Assembly (NCBI GenBank): GCA_017991675.1
Contig: JAGOQB010000004.1
Span: 124,001 to 188,000 of the forward strand
Origin: Phenylobacterium sp.
GTDB taxonomy: Bacteria > Pseudomonadota > Alphaproteobacteria > Caulobacterales > Caulobacteraceae
Direction of reading: 5' to 3'
DNA length: 64,000 nt
Position numbers and translations under genes: made by a program. The notes beneath the pieces were generated by a model. It was not told where the DNA came from. It worked only from the letters and a program-made list of their open reading frames with translations, and made no database searches. Positions 8,124 to 16,506 of this stretch are shown here, one piece after another. The stretch's first letter is position 1. The number at the start of each line of letters is the position of its first letter.

Positions 8124-8760
8124 GGCGGTAGAGCGCCCCGCCGATGATCGCCCCGATCACCGGGGCGACGAAGAACAGCCAGAGCTGGGCCAGCGCCTGG
8201 CCGCCGACCAGCACCGCCGGCCCGAAGCTGCGCGCCGGGTTCACCGAGACGCCGGTGACCTGGATGCCGACGATGTGGATGACGGCCAGCGTAATGCCGA
8301 TGGCCAGGCCAGCAAAGCCCGCGGGCGCCGCCGTAGAGGTGGAGCCGAGGATGACGATGACGAACAGGGCGGTCATCACCACCTCGAAGATCAGCGCCGC
8401 CTGCATGCTGAACTCGCCATTGTAGCCCGGCCCCCAGCCGTTTTGCCCCAGCCCGCCGGCCGTGCCGGCGATGGCCGCCAGAATGCCGGCGCCGACCAAC
8501 GCCCCGAGGAACTGGGCGATCCAGTAGAGCACCAGGTCGCGCGCGCTCATCCGCCCGGCCACGAACGCCGCCAGGCTGACCGCCGGATTGACGTGGCAAC
8601 CCGAGATCGCGCCGATCCCGTAGGCCATGGCGACGATCGCAAAGCCAAAGGCCAGGGCGATGCCGAGCTGGCCGACGTGATCGCCGCCCAGGACCGCAGC
8701 GCCGCACCCGAAGAGCACGAGCGTCAGCGTACCGATGAATTCAGCTACGAACTTCTGCAT
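8107..8760 (-). CDS. aqpZ: Aquaporin (water channel)
   Basis: The 217-residue protein has six hydrophobic segments and the two hallmark NPA loops: SGCHVNPAVS (residues 58-60) and VSVNPARSFGPAV (174-176), the second followed by the selectivity-filter Arg. A Cys and His just before the first NPA and the overall size fit the water-selective AqpZ class rather than the longer glycerol facilitators. I start at ATG 8760 because GGGAGG lies about 7 nt upstream; an upstream in-frame extension lacks a ribosome site. Inner-membrane channel for rapid water flux. The 3' end overlaps the convergent secreted-protein gene. Confidence 0.93.
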   Translation of the reverse strand: MQKFVAEFIGTLTLVLFGCGAAVLGGDHVGQLGIALAFGFAIVAMAYGIGAISGCHVNPAVSLAAFVAGRMSARDLVLYWIAQFLGALVGAGILAAIAGTAGGLGQNGWGPGYNGEFSMQAALIFEVVMTALFVIVILGSTSTAAPAGFAGLAIGITLAVIHIVGIQVTGVSVNPARSFGPAVLVGGQALAQLWLFFVAPVIGAIIGGALYRLNVLR

Positions 8761-9006
8761 GAGATGCCTCCCGTTTGAATCGAGGCTAACCCATGGTTGA
8801 GACTTGAGATAGCGCCACTCTGCGAACGGCGTAACGCTCACTCAGAGTTGAGGGGCGGCAAGGCTGACCGATGCAAAGCTCGGCTGTTAGGCTGCGCCGC
8901 CCGCGTGCAACCTATGTAGTTTCGCGGAATTGGAACTGCGGATCGCACGCGCGAATATTCGTTCGGGTCGTAATGAACGCGGCCCTGCCCCGTACATGGA
9001 GACAAT
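8761..9006. promoter_or_regulatory. Divergent promoter region of aqpZ and the universal stress protein
   Basis: The 246-bp gap contains no gene. It must hold both divergent promoters. CGTTC and GAACG near 8959-8978 form a 5-bp inverted repeat about 30 bp before the stress-protein start. No consensus FNR or sigma-70 site is convincing by eye. Confidence 0.4.
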
Positions 9007-9447
9007 ATGTACAAGCACATCCTCATCTCCACCGACGGCTCCGAAACCGCCCAGAAGGGCGTCGATCAAGGTCTGGCGCTCGCCAAGGCGCTGGGCGCGC
9101 AGGTCACCCTGATCACCGTCACCGAGCCGTTCCCGGTCTATGCCAGCGCCGCCGGCGGCTGGATCCCGACCGAGATGGGGAACTATGACGAGATCCAGAA
9201 GGAGTTCGCCGACCGCGTGCTCGGCGGCGCCAAGGCCGCGGCCGAGAAGGCCGGCGTGGCGGCCAAGACGCTGCATGTGCCCAACTCGCCGCCGGCCGAG
9301 GCCATCGTCGAGACCGCCAAGTCGCAGGGCGTCGACGTGATCGTCATGGCCTCGCACGGGCGCCGCGGCCTGGGCCGCCTGATCCTGGGCAGCCAGACCT
9401 CCGAGGTGCTCACCCACGCTTCGGTTCCGGTGCTGGTGGTCCGCTAA
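9007..9447 (+). CDS. Universal stress protein, UspA family (ATP-binding type)
   Basis: The 146-residue single-domain Usp starts MYKHILISTDGSE with the conserved Asp of the nucleotide pocket and ends with the ATP-binding signature ASHGRRGLGRLILGSQTSEVL (G-X2-G-X9-G-S/T), then a hydrophobic strand VPVLVVR. ATP-binding Usp proteins are dimeric cytosolic modulators induced by stress or hypoxia; the partner is unknown here. GGAGA lies 5 nt before the ATG. The stop TAA shares three bases with the stop of the convergent YciB-like gene (tetranucleotide CTAA). Confidence 0.92.
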   Translation: MYKHILISTDGSETAQKGVDQGLALAKALGAQVTLITVTEPFPVYASAAGGWIPTEMGNYDEIQKEFADRVLGGAKAAAEKAGVAAKTLHVPNSPPAEAIVETAKSQGVDVIVMASHGRRGLGRLILGSQTSEVLTHASVPVLVVR

Positions 9448-10010
9448 ACGCTGACCTCGGCCGCCGTGTTGCGCCGCGCCACCGACCTGAACAGCAGGTA
9501 CTGCGCGGCGAACAGCGCCAGCTTCGACCCCGGCGCCCACAGCGACATGACGCCGGCGGTCAGCTTCGGGTCGGCCAGCAGGGTCAGGCCGAGGTTGAGC
9601 GCCCCGCTGACGAACATCAGCCCCGCCCAGGCGTATCCCGCCCCGTTCACATAGGACGCCGGGATGCGGCCCTGGGCGACCGGCGGCATGTAGCGGCCCA
9701 TCCAGCCGCGTTCGAGCATCGCCGCCCCGATCGCCGCATAGACGATGGTCGCCTTGAACAGCACGAAGCGCGCGTCGTGCGTCACCAGCGTCGCCCCGCC
9801 CATGACCACCACCAGGGCCAGCGCCGTCCACTGCATGGCCGCGATCTTGCGCCCGCGCAGTTTCATCACCACGATCTGCGCCACGCCCAGGGCCATGCCC
9901 ACGCCGGTGGCCAGCGCGACGTCGCCGCTGGCGGCGAGGATGGCGTAGAAGACCAGGGTCGCGGCCATATCGATCAGGATCGGGCGGGCGGCGTAGACGA
10001 GCGGGCTCAC
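9444..10010 (-). CDS. yciB: Inner membrane septation protein A-like (YciB/IspZ family)
   Basis: The 188-residue protein starts at GTG 10010 and has about five or six membrane segments. It carries the family traits: an early LIDMAATLVFYAIL helix, the KLRGRKIAAMQWTALALVVVMGGATLVTHD block and RFVLFKATIVYAAIG, followed by the GYAWAGLMFVSGALNLGL helix. YciB/IspZ proteins are linked to cell-envelope elongation and septation. Residues after 180 are short and polar. The gene is convergent with the universal stress protein and shares stop-codon bases with it. Confidence 0.8.
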   Translation of the reverse strand: MSPLVYAARPILIDMAATLVFYAILAASGDVALATGVGMALGVAQIVVMKLRGRKIAAMQWTALALVVVMGGATLVTHDARFVLFKATIVYAAIGAAMLERGWMGRYMPPVAQGRIPASYVNGAGYAWAGLMFVSGALNLGLTLLADPKLTAGVMSLWAPGSKLALFAAQYLLFRSVARRNTAAEVSV

Positions 10011-10117
10011 GGGCGGAAACTCCAGGGGTTAGGGCGTGCGCAAAGCCTAGCGGCCGCGTCCGCCGATCACCGAACCCGCCCGCGCACCGGGCGCGGCGGT
10101 TGGCGAATTCGGCCTGT

Positions 10118-10138
10118 CCGTTCGCGCTTCGCGAACGG
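10118..10138. repeat. Perfect 9-bp stem-loop upstream of ssrA
   Basis: CCGTTCGCG (10118-10126) and CGCGAACGG (10130-10138) flank a 3-nt loop. It lies between the divergent yciB start and the ssrA promoter, with no T tract. It could be a protein-binding palindrome or a remnant terminator; I cannot decide. Confidence 0.5.
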
Positions 10139-10166
10139 TCATCCACCGTTCCGAGGCCGGAAGTTC

Positions 10167-10202
10167 TTCTAAAACCCGCGCGTCGCCCCTATATTGGCGG
10201 TG
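10167..10202 (+). promoter_or_regulatory. Probable sigma-70 promoter of ssrA
   Basis: TATATT at 10190-10195 is a good -10 hexamer; TTCTAA at 10167-10172 is a weak -35, separated by exactly 17 bp. A start near 10202 would place the 5' end at a perfect 7-bp UUCG-looped hairpin (10202-10219) that opens the acceptor piece. Confidence 0.6.
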
Positions 10203-10506
10203 TCGGGGTTCGCCCCGACTATGGAGATAAACGCGCACGTAATAAGCGGACTGGACCCGGGTGCGATTCCCGGCGGCTCCACCAAATCCTTCCTCGGCAG
10301 TTGTCGCCGGAAGCATGGGGCCGATCAGCATCGACAGACGTCTAAAGGTGTTGCTTTCTCTCGGCTTGGCCCACCGTTTCGGGCTTTAAACTAAATGCGA
10401 ACGACAACTTCGCTGAAGAAGTCCGTCTGGCTGCGTAAGCGGTCCGATAGATTTCGACCTAAACTCCTAGTGTCTTAGCAGCGCTAGGCGGGGCCCGGAG
10501 GGGGCC
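10202..10506 (+). ncRNA. ssrA: Two-piece (circularly permuted) tmRNA, alphaproteobacterial type
   Basis: The gene order is permuted. First comes the acceptor piece: the T arm (GGACCCGGGTGCGATTCCCGG, up to 10273) and the 3' acceptor half CGGCTCC plus ACCA, ending at 10284. About 32 nt of intervening sequence follow. The coding piece then begins with GGGGCCG at 10317-10323, which pairs with CGGCTCC over 7 bp. The third pair is G-U, the alanine identity element. The tag reading frame is at 10397-10438. Downstream pseudoknot and hairpin sequences reach about 10506. Both outer ends are approximate: the 5' end is taken from the promoter and the UUCG hairpin, and the 3' end from the last GC-rich hairpin. 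tmRNA rescues stalled ribosomes and tags the incomplete protein for ClpXP. Confidence 0.92.
10397..10438 (+). other. tmRNA proteolysis-tag reading frame
   Basis: Starting at the resume codon GCG 10397 the frame reads ANDNFAEEVRLAA and stops at TAA 10436-10438. With the alanine charged on tmRNA the appended tag is A-ANDNFAEEVRLAA. The ANDNFAEE half is the region bound by alpha-type SspB, and the terminal LAA is the ClpX degron; both are known for Caulobacter-type tags. Confidence 0.93.
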
Positions 10507-10636
10507 TTGCAACAGAACCCCTCCACCTTCACTTGCCACGACCCTGCGATTAGGCGCCGCGTGCGACGAGAGCCGCCTTGCGCGCGCACGCCGAAACGCT
10601 ACCCTCCGCACCACGTTCAGTACCCCCGGAGTTTCG

Positions 10637-11119
10637 ATGGCCCAGGACCCGCCGGCCCAAGACCAGATGCACTACGAAGCCATGGCCCAGGAGGCCCTGC
10701 GCGGCGTGGTGAAGGCCGCCTTGAAACGCGCCGCGGCGCCGGAAGGCCTGCCGGGCGCGCACCATTTCTACATCACGTTCAAGACCGAGGCCCCGGGCGT
10801 CTCGGGCCCCAACGATCTGCTGGGCAAGTACCCGGACGAGATGACCATCGTCCTGCAGCACCAGTACTGGGACCTGGCGCCGGGCGAGACCTTCTTCTCG
10901 GTCACCCTGAAGTTCGGCGGCCAGCCGAAGCGGGTGTCGGTGCCGTATGCGGCGGTGACCCGCTTCTACGACCCCAGCGTCCAGTTCCTGCTGCAGTTCG
11001 AAGCGCCGATCGCCACCGCGACCCTGCCGGCGGCGGCCGAGCCGCCTCTGGAGCCGACCGAGCCTGTCGATCCGGACGCGCCCAACGTGGTTTCGCTCGA
11101 CACCTTCCGGAAGAAGTGA
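10637..11119 (+). CDS. sspB: SspB-alpha, ClpXP adaptor for ssrA-tagged proteins
   Basis: The 160-residue protein matches the alphaproteobacterial SspB family: an N-terminal dimer helix (YEAMAQEALRGVVKAALKRAA), the substrate-binding beta core (HHFYITFKTEAPGV ... YPDEMTIVLQHQYWDL ... FFSVTLKFGGQPKRVSVPYAAVTRFYDPSVQFLLQF), a flexible Pro/Glu linker and a short C-terminal ClpX-docking tail (NVVSLDTFRKK). SspB tethers tmRNA-tagged proteins to ClpX, lowering the concentration needed for degradation. CGGAG lies about 6 nt before the ATG. It sits directly downstream of ssrA, so the tag and its adaptor are encoded side by side. Length and motifs are normal for the alpha type. Confidence 0.93.
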   Translation: MAQDPPAQDQMHYEAMAQEALRGVVKAALKRAAAPEGLPGAHHFYITFKTEAPGVSGPNDLLGKYPDEMTIVLQHQYWDLAPGETFFSVTLKFGGQPKRVSVPYAAVTRFYDPSVQFLLQFEAPIATATLPAAAEPPLEPTEPVDPDAPNVVSLDTFRKK

Positions 11120-11129
11120 CCGCGCCCAG

Positions 11130-11597
11130 ATGACCGACGTCGCCGCCGAACCCGAGGTCCTGACGGACGAAGCCATCCTGGCGCGCTTCCAGCGCTCGAA
11201 GAACCAGCCGACCGGCTCTCAGACCCTGGGTTTCCGCATCGTCGCGGTCAATCAGGCCGAGAAGTCGGTCGAGGTCGAGTTCGAGGCCAGGCCGGAACTG
11301 CTGCTCAATCCGATGAAGCAGGTCCAGGGCGGCTATCTCTGCGCGATGCTGGACGAGTGCATGTCGGTGGCCTGCATGGTCGCCTCGGGCATGACCCATG
11401 TCGCCCCGACCGCCGAGATGAAGACCACCTTCTTCCGGCCGGCGGCGCCCGGAAAGCTCAAGGGGATCGGCAGGGTCGCCAAGTGGGGCCGCACCATCGC
11501 CTTCACCGAGGGCGAGCTCTACGACGCCGACGGGCGGCTCCTGGCCAAGGCGACAGGGACCGCGGTGCCCACGCCCTTCCAGCGATACAAGAGCTGA
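11130..11597 (+). CDS. PaaI-family hotdog-fold thioesterase
   Basis: The 155-residue protein has the hotdog layout with the catalytic-helix sequence VQGGYLCAMLDECMSVACM, where the Asp after the Gly-rich turn is the usual catalytic acid of PaaI-type acyl-CoA thioesterases, followed by APTAEMKTTFFRPAAPGKLKG and a long C-terminal strand. It probably hydrolyses a medium or aromatic acyl-CoA; the substrate is not visible. The start ATG is 10 bp after the sspB stop, without a strong ribosome site, so translation may depend on sspB. The C13 protease gene follows after one base. Confidence 0.85.
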   Translation: MTDVAAEPEVLTDEAILARFQRSKNQPTGSQTLGFRIVAVNQAEKSVEVEFEARPELLLNPMKQVQGGYLCAMLDECMSVACMVASGMTHVAPTAEMKTTFFRPAAPGKLKGIGRVAKWGRTIAFTEGELYDADGRLLAKATGTAVPTPFQRYKS

Positions 11598-11598
11598 G

Positions 11599-12381
11599 AT
11601 GTTGAAACGCGCTGGCATCGTCGGCGCGTTTTTCATTTGGGCCCTGGCCATGGCCGCGCCGTCCCTGGCGGCGGACCAGACCGGGCCGTTCGGCGACTGG
11701 GCCGCGGTGGTCATCGCCGGTGATTTCCATGGCGCGGGCGGCGGCCCGACCGAGGCGTTCGACAACGCCCGCCGCGATGTCTCCAAGGAACTGCAGCGGC
11801 TCGGCTTTTCACGCGACAACATCGTCCAGTTCTCGGTGCGGCCCGAGCGCTACAAGGACCGGCCGCTGAAGTCGGACACCCTGTCGATCTACCGCTCGCT
11901 CAACGACCTGTCGGCCAGGGCCAAGTCCGGTTGTCTTGTCTACTTCACCTCGCACGGGGCGCCGCAGGGGGTGGTGGTCGACCAGCAGATTCTGACCCCG
12001 GGCCTGCTCGGGCGGATCCTTGACGCCACCTGCCGCAGCCGCCCGACCGTGGTGATCGTGTCGGCCTGCTTCTCGGGCGTTTTCGTGCGCCCGCTAGCCC
12101 AGCCGAACCGGATGATCCTGACCGCCGCCCGGCCGGACCGCACCTCGTTCGGCTGCGGCGAGGACAACGTCTATCCGTTCTTCGACGACTGCGTGCTGAA
12201 GTCGAGCCCGGCGGTCCGCGACTTCGCCGCCCTGGCCAGCGCGGTGAAAAGCTGCGTGGCCCTGCGCGAGATCGCTGAGGGCATGAAGCCGCCCTCCGAG
12301 CCGCAGATCTGGATCGGCGGCGAACTGCGCCCGATGCTGCCGCTCTACGCCTTTCCCACCGGTCTGCCGGGCGGCGACTGA
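11599..12381 (+). CDS. Secreted caspase-like cysteine protease, peptidase family C13 (legumain-like)
   Basis: The 260-residue product has a signal peptide (MLKRAGIVGAFFIWALAMAA, likely cut near residue 25). The catalytic dyad of clan CD proteases is visible: His119 in VYFTSHGAP and Cys157 in VVIVSACFSGVF, with the hydrophobic strands before each. AARPDRTSFGCGEDN is the typical downstream loop. Bacterial C13 members are periplasmic or lipid-modified and mostly uncharacterised; legumains cut after Asn or Asp. The ATG follows the thioesterase stop by one base, implying translational coupling. Function in this operon beside tmRNA/SspB is unknown, and export separates it from that cytosolic pathway. 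Confidence 0.85.
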   Translation: MLKRAGIVGAFFIWALAMAAPSLAADQTGPFGDWAAVVIAGDFHGAGGGPTEAFDNARRDVSKELQRLGFSRDNIVQFSVRPERYKDRPLKSDTLSIYRSLNDLSARAKSGCLVYFTSHGAPQGVVVDQQILTPGLLGRILDATCRSRPTVVIVSACFSGVFVRPLAQPNRMILTAARPDRTSFGCGEDNVYPFFDDCVLKSSPAVRDFAALASAVKSCVALREIAEGMKPPSEPQIWIGGELRPMLPLYAFPTGLPGGD

Positions 12382-12491
12382 GCACTGATCCACGGCCCGA
12401 TCGTCGCAGGTTGCAACCGCTCTAGCGCCCCGCGCGCCCGGCGCCCTACAAGTGGAATCTTGGGGCAATAGGGGCCAGCGGGTAATCATCC

Positions 12492-14714
12492 ATGCGTTTG
12501 ATGTTCAAGGCCGTCTTCGCCGCCGCCTTCGCCTGCGCGGCGACCGCCGCGACGGCCCAGGAGACGAGCCCCCCGCCCGCCGCCTCGCCGCCCGCGGCCA
12601 GCCCTGCGCCGGCCGCCGCGGCGCCCGCGGTCAATCCCCGCGGCCCGGTTCCCTACACCAGCCTGCAGCGCCAACAGCGCCCGCGCCCGGCCGCGCGGCC
12701 AGCCGTCGCGGCCGCCCCCGCCGCAGCCGCGCCAGTAGCGCTCGCGACCTCCGCCACAGCCGCCGCACCGGGCGTCCCGTTGACTGCAGCCGCCGCCCTG
12801 CCGGCCGCGCCCTCCGGCGCGCGCCTGGCGCCCGGCGAGGCGATCCCCGCCGCTGAGCTGGAATCCTATGTCGACGGCGTGGTGCGCAGCGCCATGGCCC
12901 GCGACCACATCGCCGGGGTCACCGTCTCGGTGGTGCAGAACGGCCAGGTGGTGCTGAAGAAGGGCTACGGCCTGGCCAGCCTGTCGCCGGCCCGCAAGGT
13001 CGATCCCGATCAGACCCTGTTCCGCATCGGCTCGATTTCCAAGACCTTCACCTGGATCGCGCTGATGAACGAGATCGAGGCCGGCCGCATCCGCCAGGAT
13101 GCGCCGGTCAATCTCTACCTGCCCGAACGGCTGCAGATCCGCGACCAAGGCTTCCGCACGCCAGTGCGGGTGATCAACCTCATGGACCATTCGCCGGGCT
13201 TCGAGGACCGCGCGCTGGGCCACCTGTTCGAGCGCAACTTCGATCGCGTGCGCCCGATGGCCGAGTACCTGCGCCAGGAGCGCCCGCGCCGCGTGCGCGC
13301 GCCGGGCTCGGCCTCGGCCTATTCCAACTACGGCGCGACCCTGGCCGGCCAGGCGGTGTCCTATGTCGCCGGCAAGCCGTTCGAGCGGCTGATCGAGGAG
13401 CGCATCTTCCTGCCGGCGCGGATGACCAGCACCAGCTTCCGCGAGCCGCACCCGCCGAAGGCCGGCATCCCCGGCGCGATCCCCGAGCGTCTGGGCGACA
13501 ACATTTCCGAAGGCTATCGCTGGACCCCTGGCGGCTTTGTCGCTCGTCCGTTCGAGTACATCAGCCAGGTGGCGCCTGCCGGCTCGGCGTCCTCCACCGC
13601 CGCCGACATGGCCCGCTACATGCAACTGCTGCTGAACGGCGGCACGCTTGACGGCGCGGTCATCTACGGACCCGGCGCGGCCCGCGCCTTCAACACCCCG
13701 ATCCGCAAGACCGCGCCGGGCATCAACGGCTGGCGGCACGGCTTCATCGAGTACAACCTGCCCGGCGGGCGCACCGGCTTCGGGCATGCCGGCGGCACCC
13801 TGTCGTTCCTGTCGAACATGGTGGTGATCCCCGGCCTGAACCTTGGCGTGTTCATCAGCACCAACACTGAGACCGGCGGCGAACTGGCCATGGGCCTGGC
13901 CGGCGACGTCGTGCAGCAGTTCTACGTCGCGCCCGAGACCTTCCCGCGCAAAGGCTCGCGCGCCCTGGCCGAACGCGGCGGCGACTTCGCCGGCTACTAT
14001 GTCGGCACCCGCCGCGCCTATCGCGGCCTGGAAGGCATGGTCGGGCTGATGATCGGCGGCGCCTCGGTGGCGGTGACCCCTGACGGCTACCTGCTGGTCA
14101 CGTCGCAGGGCAAGACCAAGAGCTTCGTGCCGCAAGGCGACCTGGCGGAAGGCCGGTTCATCTCCACCACCGGCGCCGACCACCTGGCCTTCGCCAACGA
14201 CGGCGGCCGCGCCCACAGCTTCCAGAGCAGCTTCGGCGACCAGACCTTCGAGCGCACCGGCTTCTGGAAGCGCCCCGCCGTACTCGGCGGGACCGCGATC
14301 CTCGTCGGTCTGGCGGCCCTGGCCACCATCGGCGGCCTCTTCCTGCGCAACCGCCGCGACTTCCGCGAGACCGCGGTCCAGCGCCAGGCCAGCCTGCTGC
14401 AGACCACCCAGGCGGTGCTGTGGCTGACGGCTCTGGCCCTGTTCGGCGCCTGGGCGGCGAACGCCGCCGACATCGCCAATGTGATGTACGGCTGGCCGGG
14501 GGTCACCCTGATCATCGCCTCGGCCTGCCTGCTGGTCGCCGCGGCCCTGGCCTTGGGCGGCCTGATCCTGACCCCGGCGATCTGGCGCGGCGGCCGGCGG
14601 GTTGATTCGTGGACCGCCACACGCAAGGCGGCATTTACCTTTACCGCCGCGCTCTACGGCGTCTTCACGGTGCTGCTTGCCCTCTGGGGGGCGCTTACCC
14701 CTTGGAGTGGTTGA
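12492..14714 (+). CDS. Beta-lactamase-fold serine hydrolase with Ala/Pro linker and C-terminal membrane domain
   Basis: The 740-residue protein has a signal peptide (residues 1-22), a long Ala/Pro-rich linker (23-118), a class C beta-lactamase/AmpH-like domain (about 120-480) and a C-terminal part with about four membrane segments (from about residue 595). Catalytic motifs: Ser181-I-S-Lys184 (SxxK), Tyr277-S-Asn279 (YxN) and GHAGG (third motif, HxG form). The HxG form and size suggest a peptidase or esterase acting on peptidoglycan fragments or D-amino-acid peptides rather than a true resistance beta-lactamase. Probably anchored with the catalytic domain in the periplasm. The low-complexity linker is typical of high-GC alphaproteobacteria. 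Confidence 0.85.
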   Translation: MRLMFKAVFAAAFACAATAATAQETSPPPAASPPAASPAPAAAAPAVNPRGPVPYTSLQRQQRPRPAARPAVAAAPAAAAPVALATSATAAAPGVPLTAAAALPAAPSGARLAPGEAIPAAELESYVDGVVRSAMARDHIAGVTVSVVQNGQVVLKKGYGLASLSPARKVDPDQTLFRIGSISKTFTWIALMNEIEAGRIRQDAPVNLYLPERLQIRDQGFRTPVRVINLMDHSPGFEDRALGHLFERNFDRVRPMAEYLRQERPRRVRAPGSASAYSNYGATLAGQAVSYVAGKPFERLIEERIFLPARMTSTSFREPHPPKAGIPGAIPERLGDNISEGYRWTPGGFVARPFEYISQVAPAGSASSTAADMARYMQLLLNGGTLDGAVIYGPGAARAFNTPIRKTAPGINGWRHGFIEYNLPGGRTGFGHAGGTLSFLSNMVVIPGLNLGVFISTNTETGGELAMGLAGDVVQQFYVAPETFPRKGSRALAERGGDFAGYYVGTRRAYRGLEGMVGLMIGGASVAVTPDGYLLVTSQGKTKSFVPQGDLAEGRFISTTGADHLAFANDGGRAHSFQSSFGDQTFERTGFWKRPAVLGGTAILVGLAALATIGGLFLRNRRDFRETAVQRQASLLQTTQAVLWLTALALFGAWAANAADIANVMYGWPGVTLIIASACLLVAAALALGGLILTPAIWRGGRRVDSWTATRKAAFTFTAALYGVFTVLLALWGALTPWSG

Positions 14715-14857
14715 TTTTTCTCAACCATAAAGAACAAGATTCTTCCGCGAATTGAGGCGTTAACGCCGCAAATGTAAACGCGTCGTTTACCAAGCACTGG
14801 GTAAATCCTGCCTAGCGGCGGGCGAGTGAGCGTCCGTCCCGCGTACCCCGGGAAGGA
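14709..14857 (+). promoter_or_regulatory. fliF operon control region (palindrome, TTAAC half-site, one GANTC)
   Basis: A 6-bp hairpin (GGTTGA/TCAACC, 14709-14726) covers the stop of the upstream gene. GANTC occurs at 14738-14742, TTAAC at 14760-14764, and a perfect palindrome GTAAACGCGTCGTTTAC at 14774-14790. The fliF ribosome site GGAAGGA is at 14851-14857. In Caulobacter fliF is CtrA-activated and FlbD-controlled; here no TTAA-N7-TTAA CtrA box with correct spacing is visible, so the palindrome may serve instead. Assignment is by position. Confidence 0.5.
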
Positions 14858-14865
14858 CGCCCGCG

Positions 14866-16506
14866 TTGAACAACTTCGTCGCCGCCCTGCAGAGGTTCGG
14901 AATCGGACGACTGGCGGCCATCCTCGGGATCGGGATCGGCGTCGCCGCCGCGTTGATCGCGCTCACCATGAACCTGGGCGAGCCCAAGGCCCTGCTCTAT
15001 TCGAACCTCGATCTCAAGGAAGCGGGCTCGATCACCACCGCCCTCGACCAGGCGGGCGTGAAGTACGAGGTCAAGGGCGACGGCTCGACCATCATGGTGT
15101 CGCGCGACCAGGTCGCCTCCACCCGCCTGATGCTGTCGTCCAAGGGCCTGCCGACCTCCGGCTCGGTCGGCTACGAGATCTTCGACGAGGCCAACGCGCT
15201 CGGCCAGACCGACTTCGTCCAGCAGCTGAACCGCCAGCGCGCCCTCGAGGGCGAACTGGCCCGCACGATCCAGAGCCTGGACGGCGTCACCTCGGCCCGG
15301 GTTCACCTGGTGCTGCCCAAGCGCCAGCTGTTCGAGGAAGAGGCCGAGCAGCCCTCCGCGGCGGTGACCATCGGCGTCGGCGGCCGCGCGCCGTCCGCCG
15401 ATCAGGTGCAGGCGATCCAGAACCTGGTCTCCAGCGCGGTGCCGAACCTGAAGCCCGGCCGCGTCACCGTCGTCGACCAGCACGCCAAGACCCTGTCGGC
15501 GGGCGAGGACGGCTTCGGCGCCCAGGCCGCCGACGGCCGCCGCAGCGACGTCGAGCAGCGCATCGCCAAGACCGTCACCAAGCTGGTCGAGGGCGTCGTC
15601 GGCCCCGGCAAGGCCCGCGTCAACGTCACCGCCGACCTCAACCTGGCCCGGGTCACCGTCCAGCAGGAGACCTTCGACCCCGACGGCCAGGTCGTCCGCT
15701 CCGAGACTACCAACGAGGAAACCTCGCGCGAGAACCAGCCCGACGCCAACGGCGCGGTTTCGGCCAGCGCCAACATCCCCGGCGGCGTCGGCGCCAACGG
15801 CGAGGCCTTGAACCAGTCCGCCAGCGGCCGCACGGAATCGACCACCAACTACGAGATCTCCAAGACCGTCCGCACCGAGGTGCAGGAGCCGGGCGACATG
15901 AAGCGGCTGTCCGTCGCCGTGGCCGTCGACGGCGTCACCGCCGCGGGCCAGGACGGCAAGCCCGGCGCCTACACCCCACGCTCGGCCGAGGAGATGCAAC
16001 GCATCGAGCAGCTGATCCGCACCGCCGTCGGCTTCAACGCCGACCGCGGCGACCAGGTCACCGTCGTCAATGTCCGCTTCCCGCAGGCCGACGCCGAGGG
16101 CGGCGTCGAGACCGCCAATCCGCTGATGGGCTTCGACAAGAACGACATCATGCGCGCCGTCGAGCTCGGCATCCTCGGCCTGGTCGCGGTGCTGCTGATC
16201 TTCTTCGTCGTCCGCCCGATGCTGAAGCCGTCGAAGGGCGGCGTGCCGGCCCTGGCCGGCGGCCCGCCGGTCACCCGGCTGGTGACCACCGCCGACGGCC
16301 AGCCGCTGCAGATCCAGGTCGATCCGGCCACCGGCCAGCCGCTGGCGCTGCCCGGCCCCGGCAACGAGCTGGAGCAACGCATCGACATCGCCCGCATCGA
16401 GGGCCAGGTGAAGGCCTCCTCGGTGAAGCGCGTCTCGGAATTCGTCGAGACGCACCCCGAAGAGTCCGTTTCGCTGCTGCGTAGCTGGCTCCACGAGACG
16501 ACATGA
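14866..16506 (+). CDS. fliF: Flagellar MS-ring protein FliF
   Basis: FliF forms the membrane-embedded MS ring on which the flagellar rotor and export gate are built. The 546-residue product starts at TTG 14866 with GGAAGGA 8 nt upstream. It has an N-terminal membrane segment (about residues 15-37), the periplasmic ring-building domains with the conserved VEFIP-like [18 protein letters not shown] segment, a second membrane segment near residues 428-447 ([19 protein letters not shown]) and a cytoplasmic C-terminus that binds FliG. It heads a tightly packed operon with fliG, fliH, fliN and flbD; the stop overlaps the fliG start by 4 bp. Length is typical for Caulobacterales. Confidence 0.96.
   Translation: MNNFVAALQRFGIGRLAAILGIGIGVAAALIALTMNLGEPKALLYSNLDLKEAGSITTALDQAGVKYEVKGDGSTIMVSRDQVASTRLMLSSKGLPTSGSVGYEIFDEANALGQTDFVQQLNRQRALEGELARTIQSLDGVTSARVHLVLPKRQLFEEEAEQPSAAVTIGVGGRAPSADQVQAIQNLVSSAVPNLKPGRVTVVDQHAKTLSAGEDGFGAQAADGRRSDVEQRIAKTVTKLVEGVVGPGKARVNVTADLNLARVTVQQETFDPDGQVVRSETTNEETSRENQPDANGAVSASANIPGGVGANGEALNQSASGRTESTTNYEISKTVRTEVQEPGDMKRLSVAVAVDGVTAAGQDGKPGAYTPRSAEEMQRIEQLIRTAVGFNADRGDQVTVVNVRFPQADAEGGVETANPLMGFDKNDIMRAVELGILGLVAVLLIFFVVRPMLKPSKGGVPALAGGPPVTRLVTTADGQPLQIQVDPATGQPLALPGPGNELEQRIDIARIEGQVKASSVKRVSEFVETHPEESVSLLRSWLHETT

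Noticed and set aside
10251-10284. A tRNA gene, suggested by the T arm and CCA end
   Set aside because: No D arm or anticodon arm lies upstream; the acceptor half pairs with GGGGCCG downstream at 10317, and a tag frame follows, so it is the acceptor piece of permuted tmRNA.
14760-14790. A canonical CtrA box before fliF
   Set aside because: TTAAC at 14760 is not followed by TTAA after 7 nt; the correct spacing gives AATG. I therefore only list a half-site and the palindrome.
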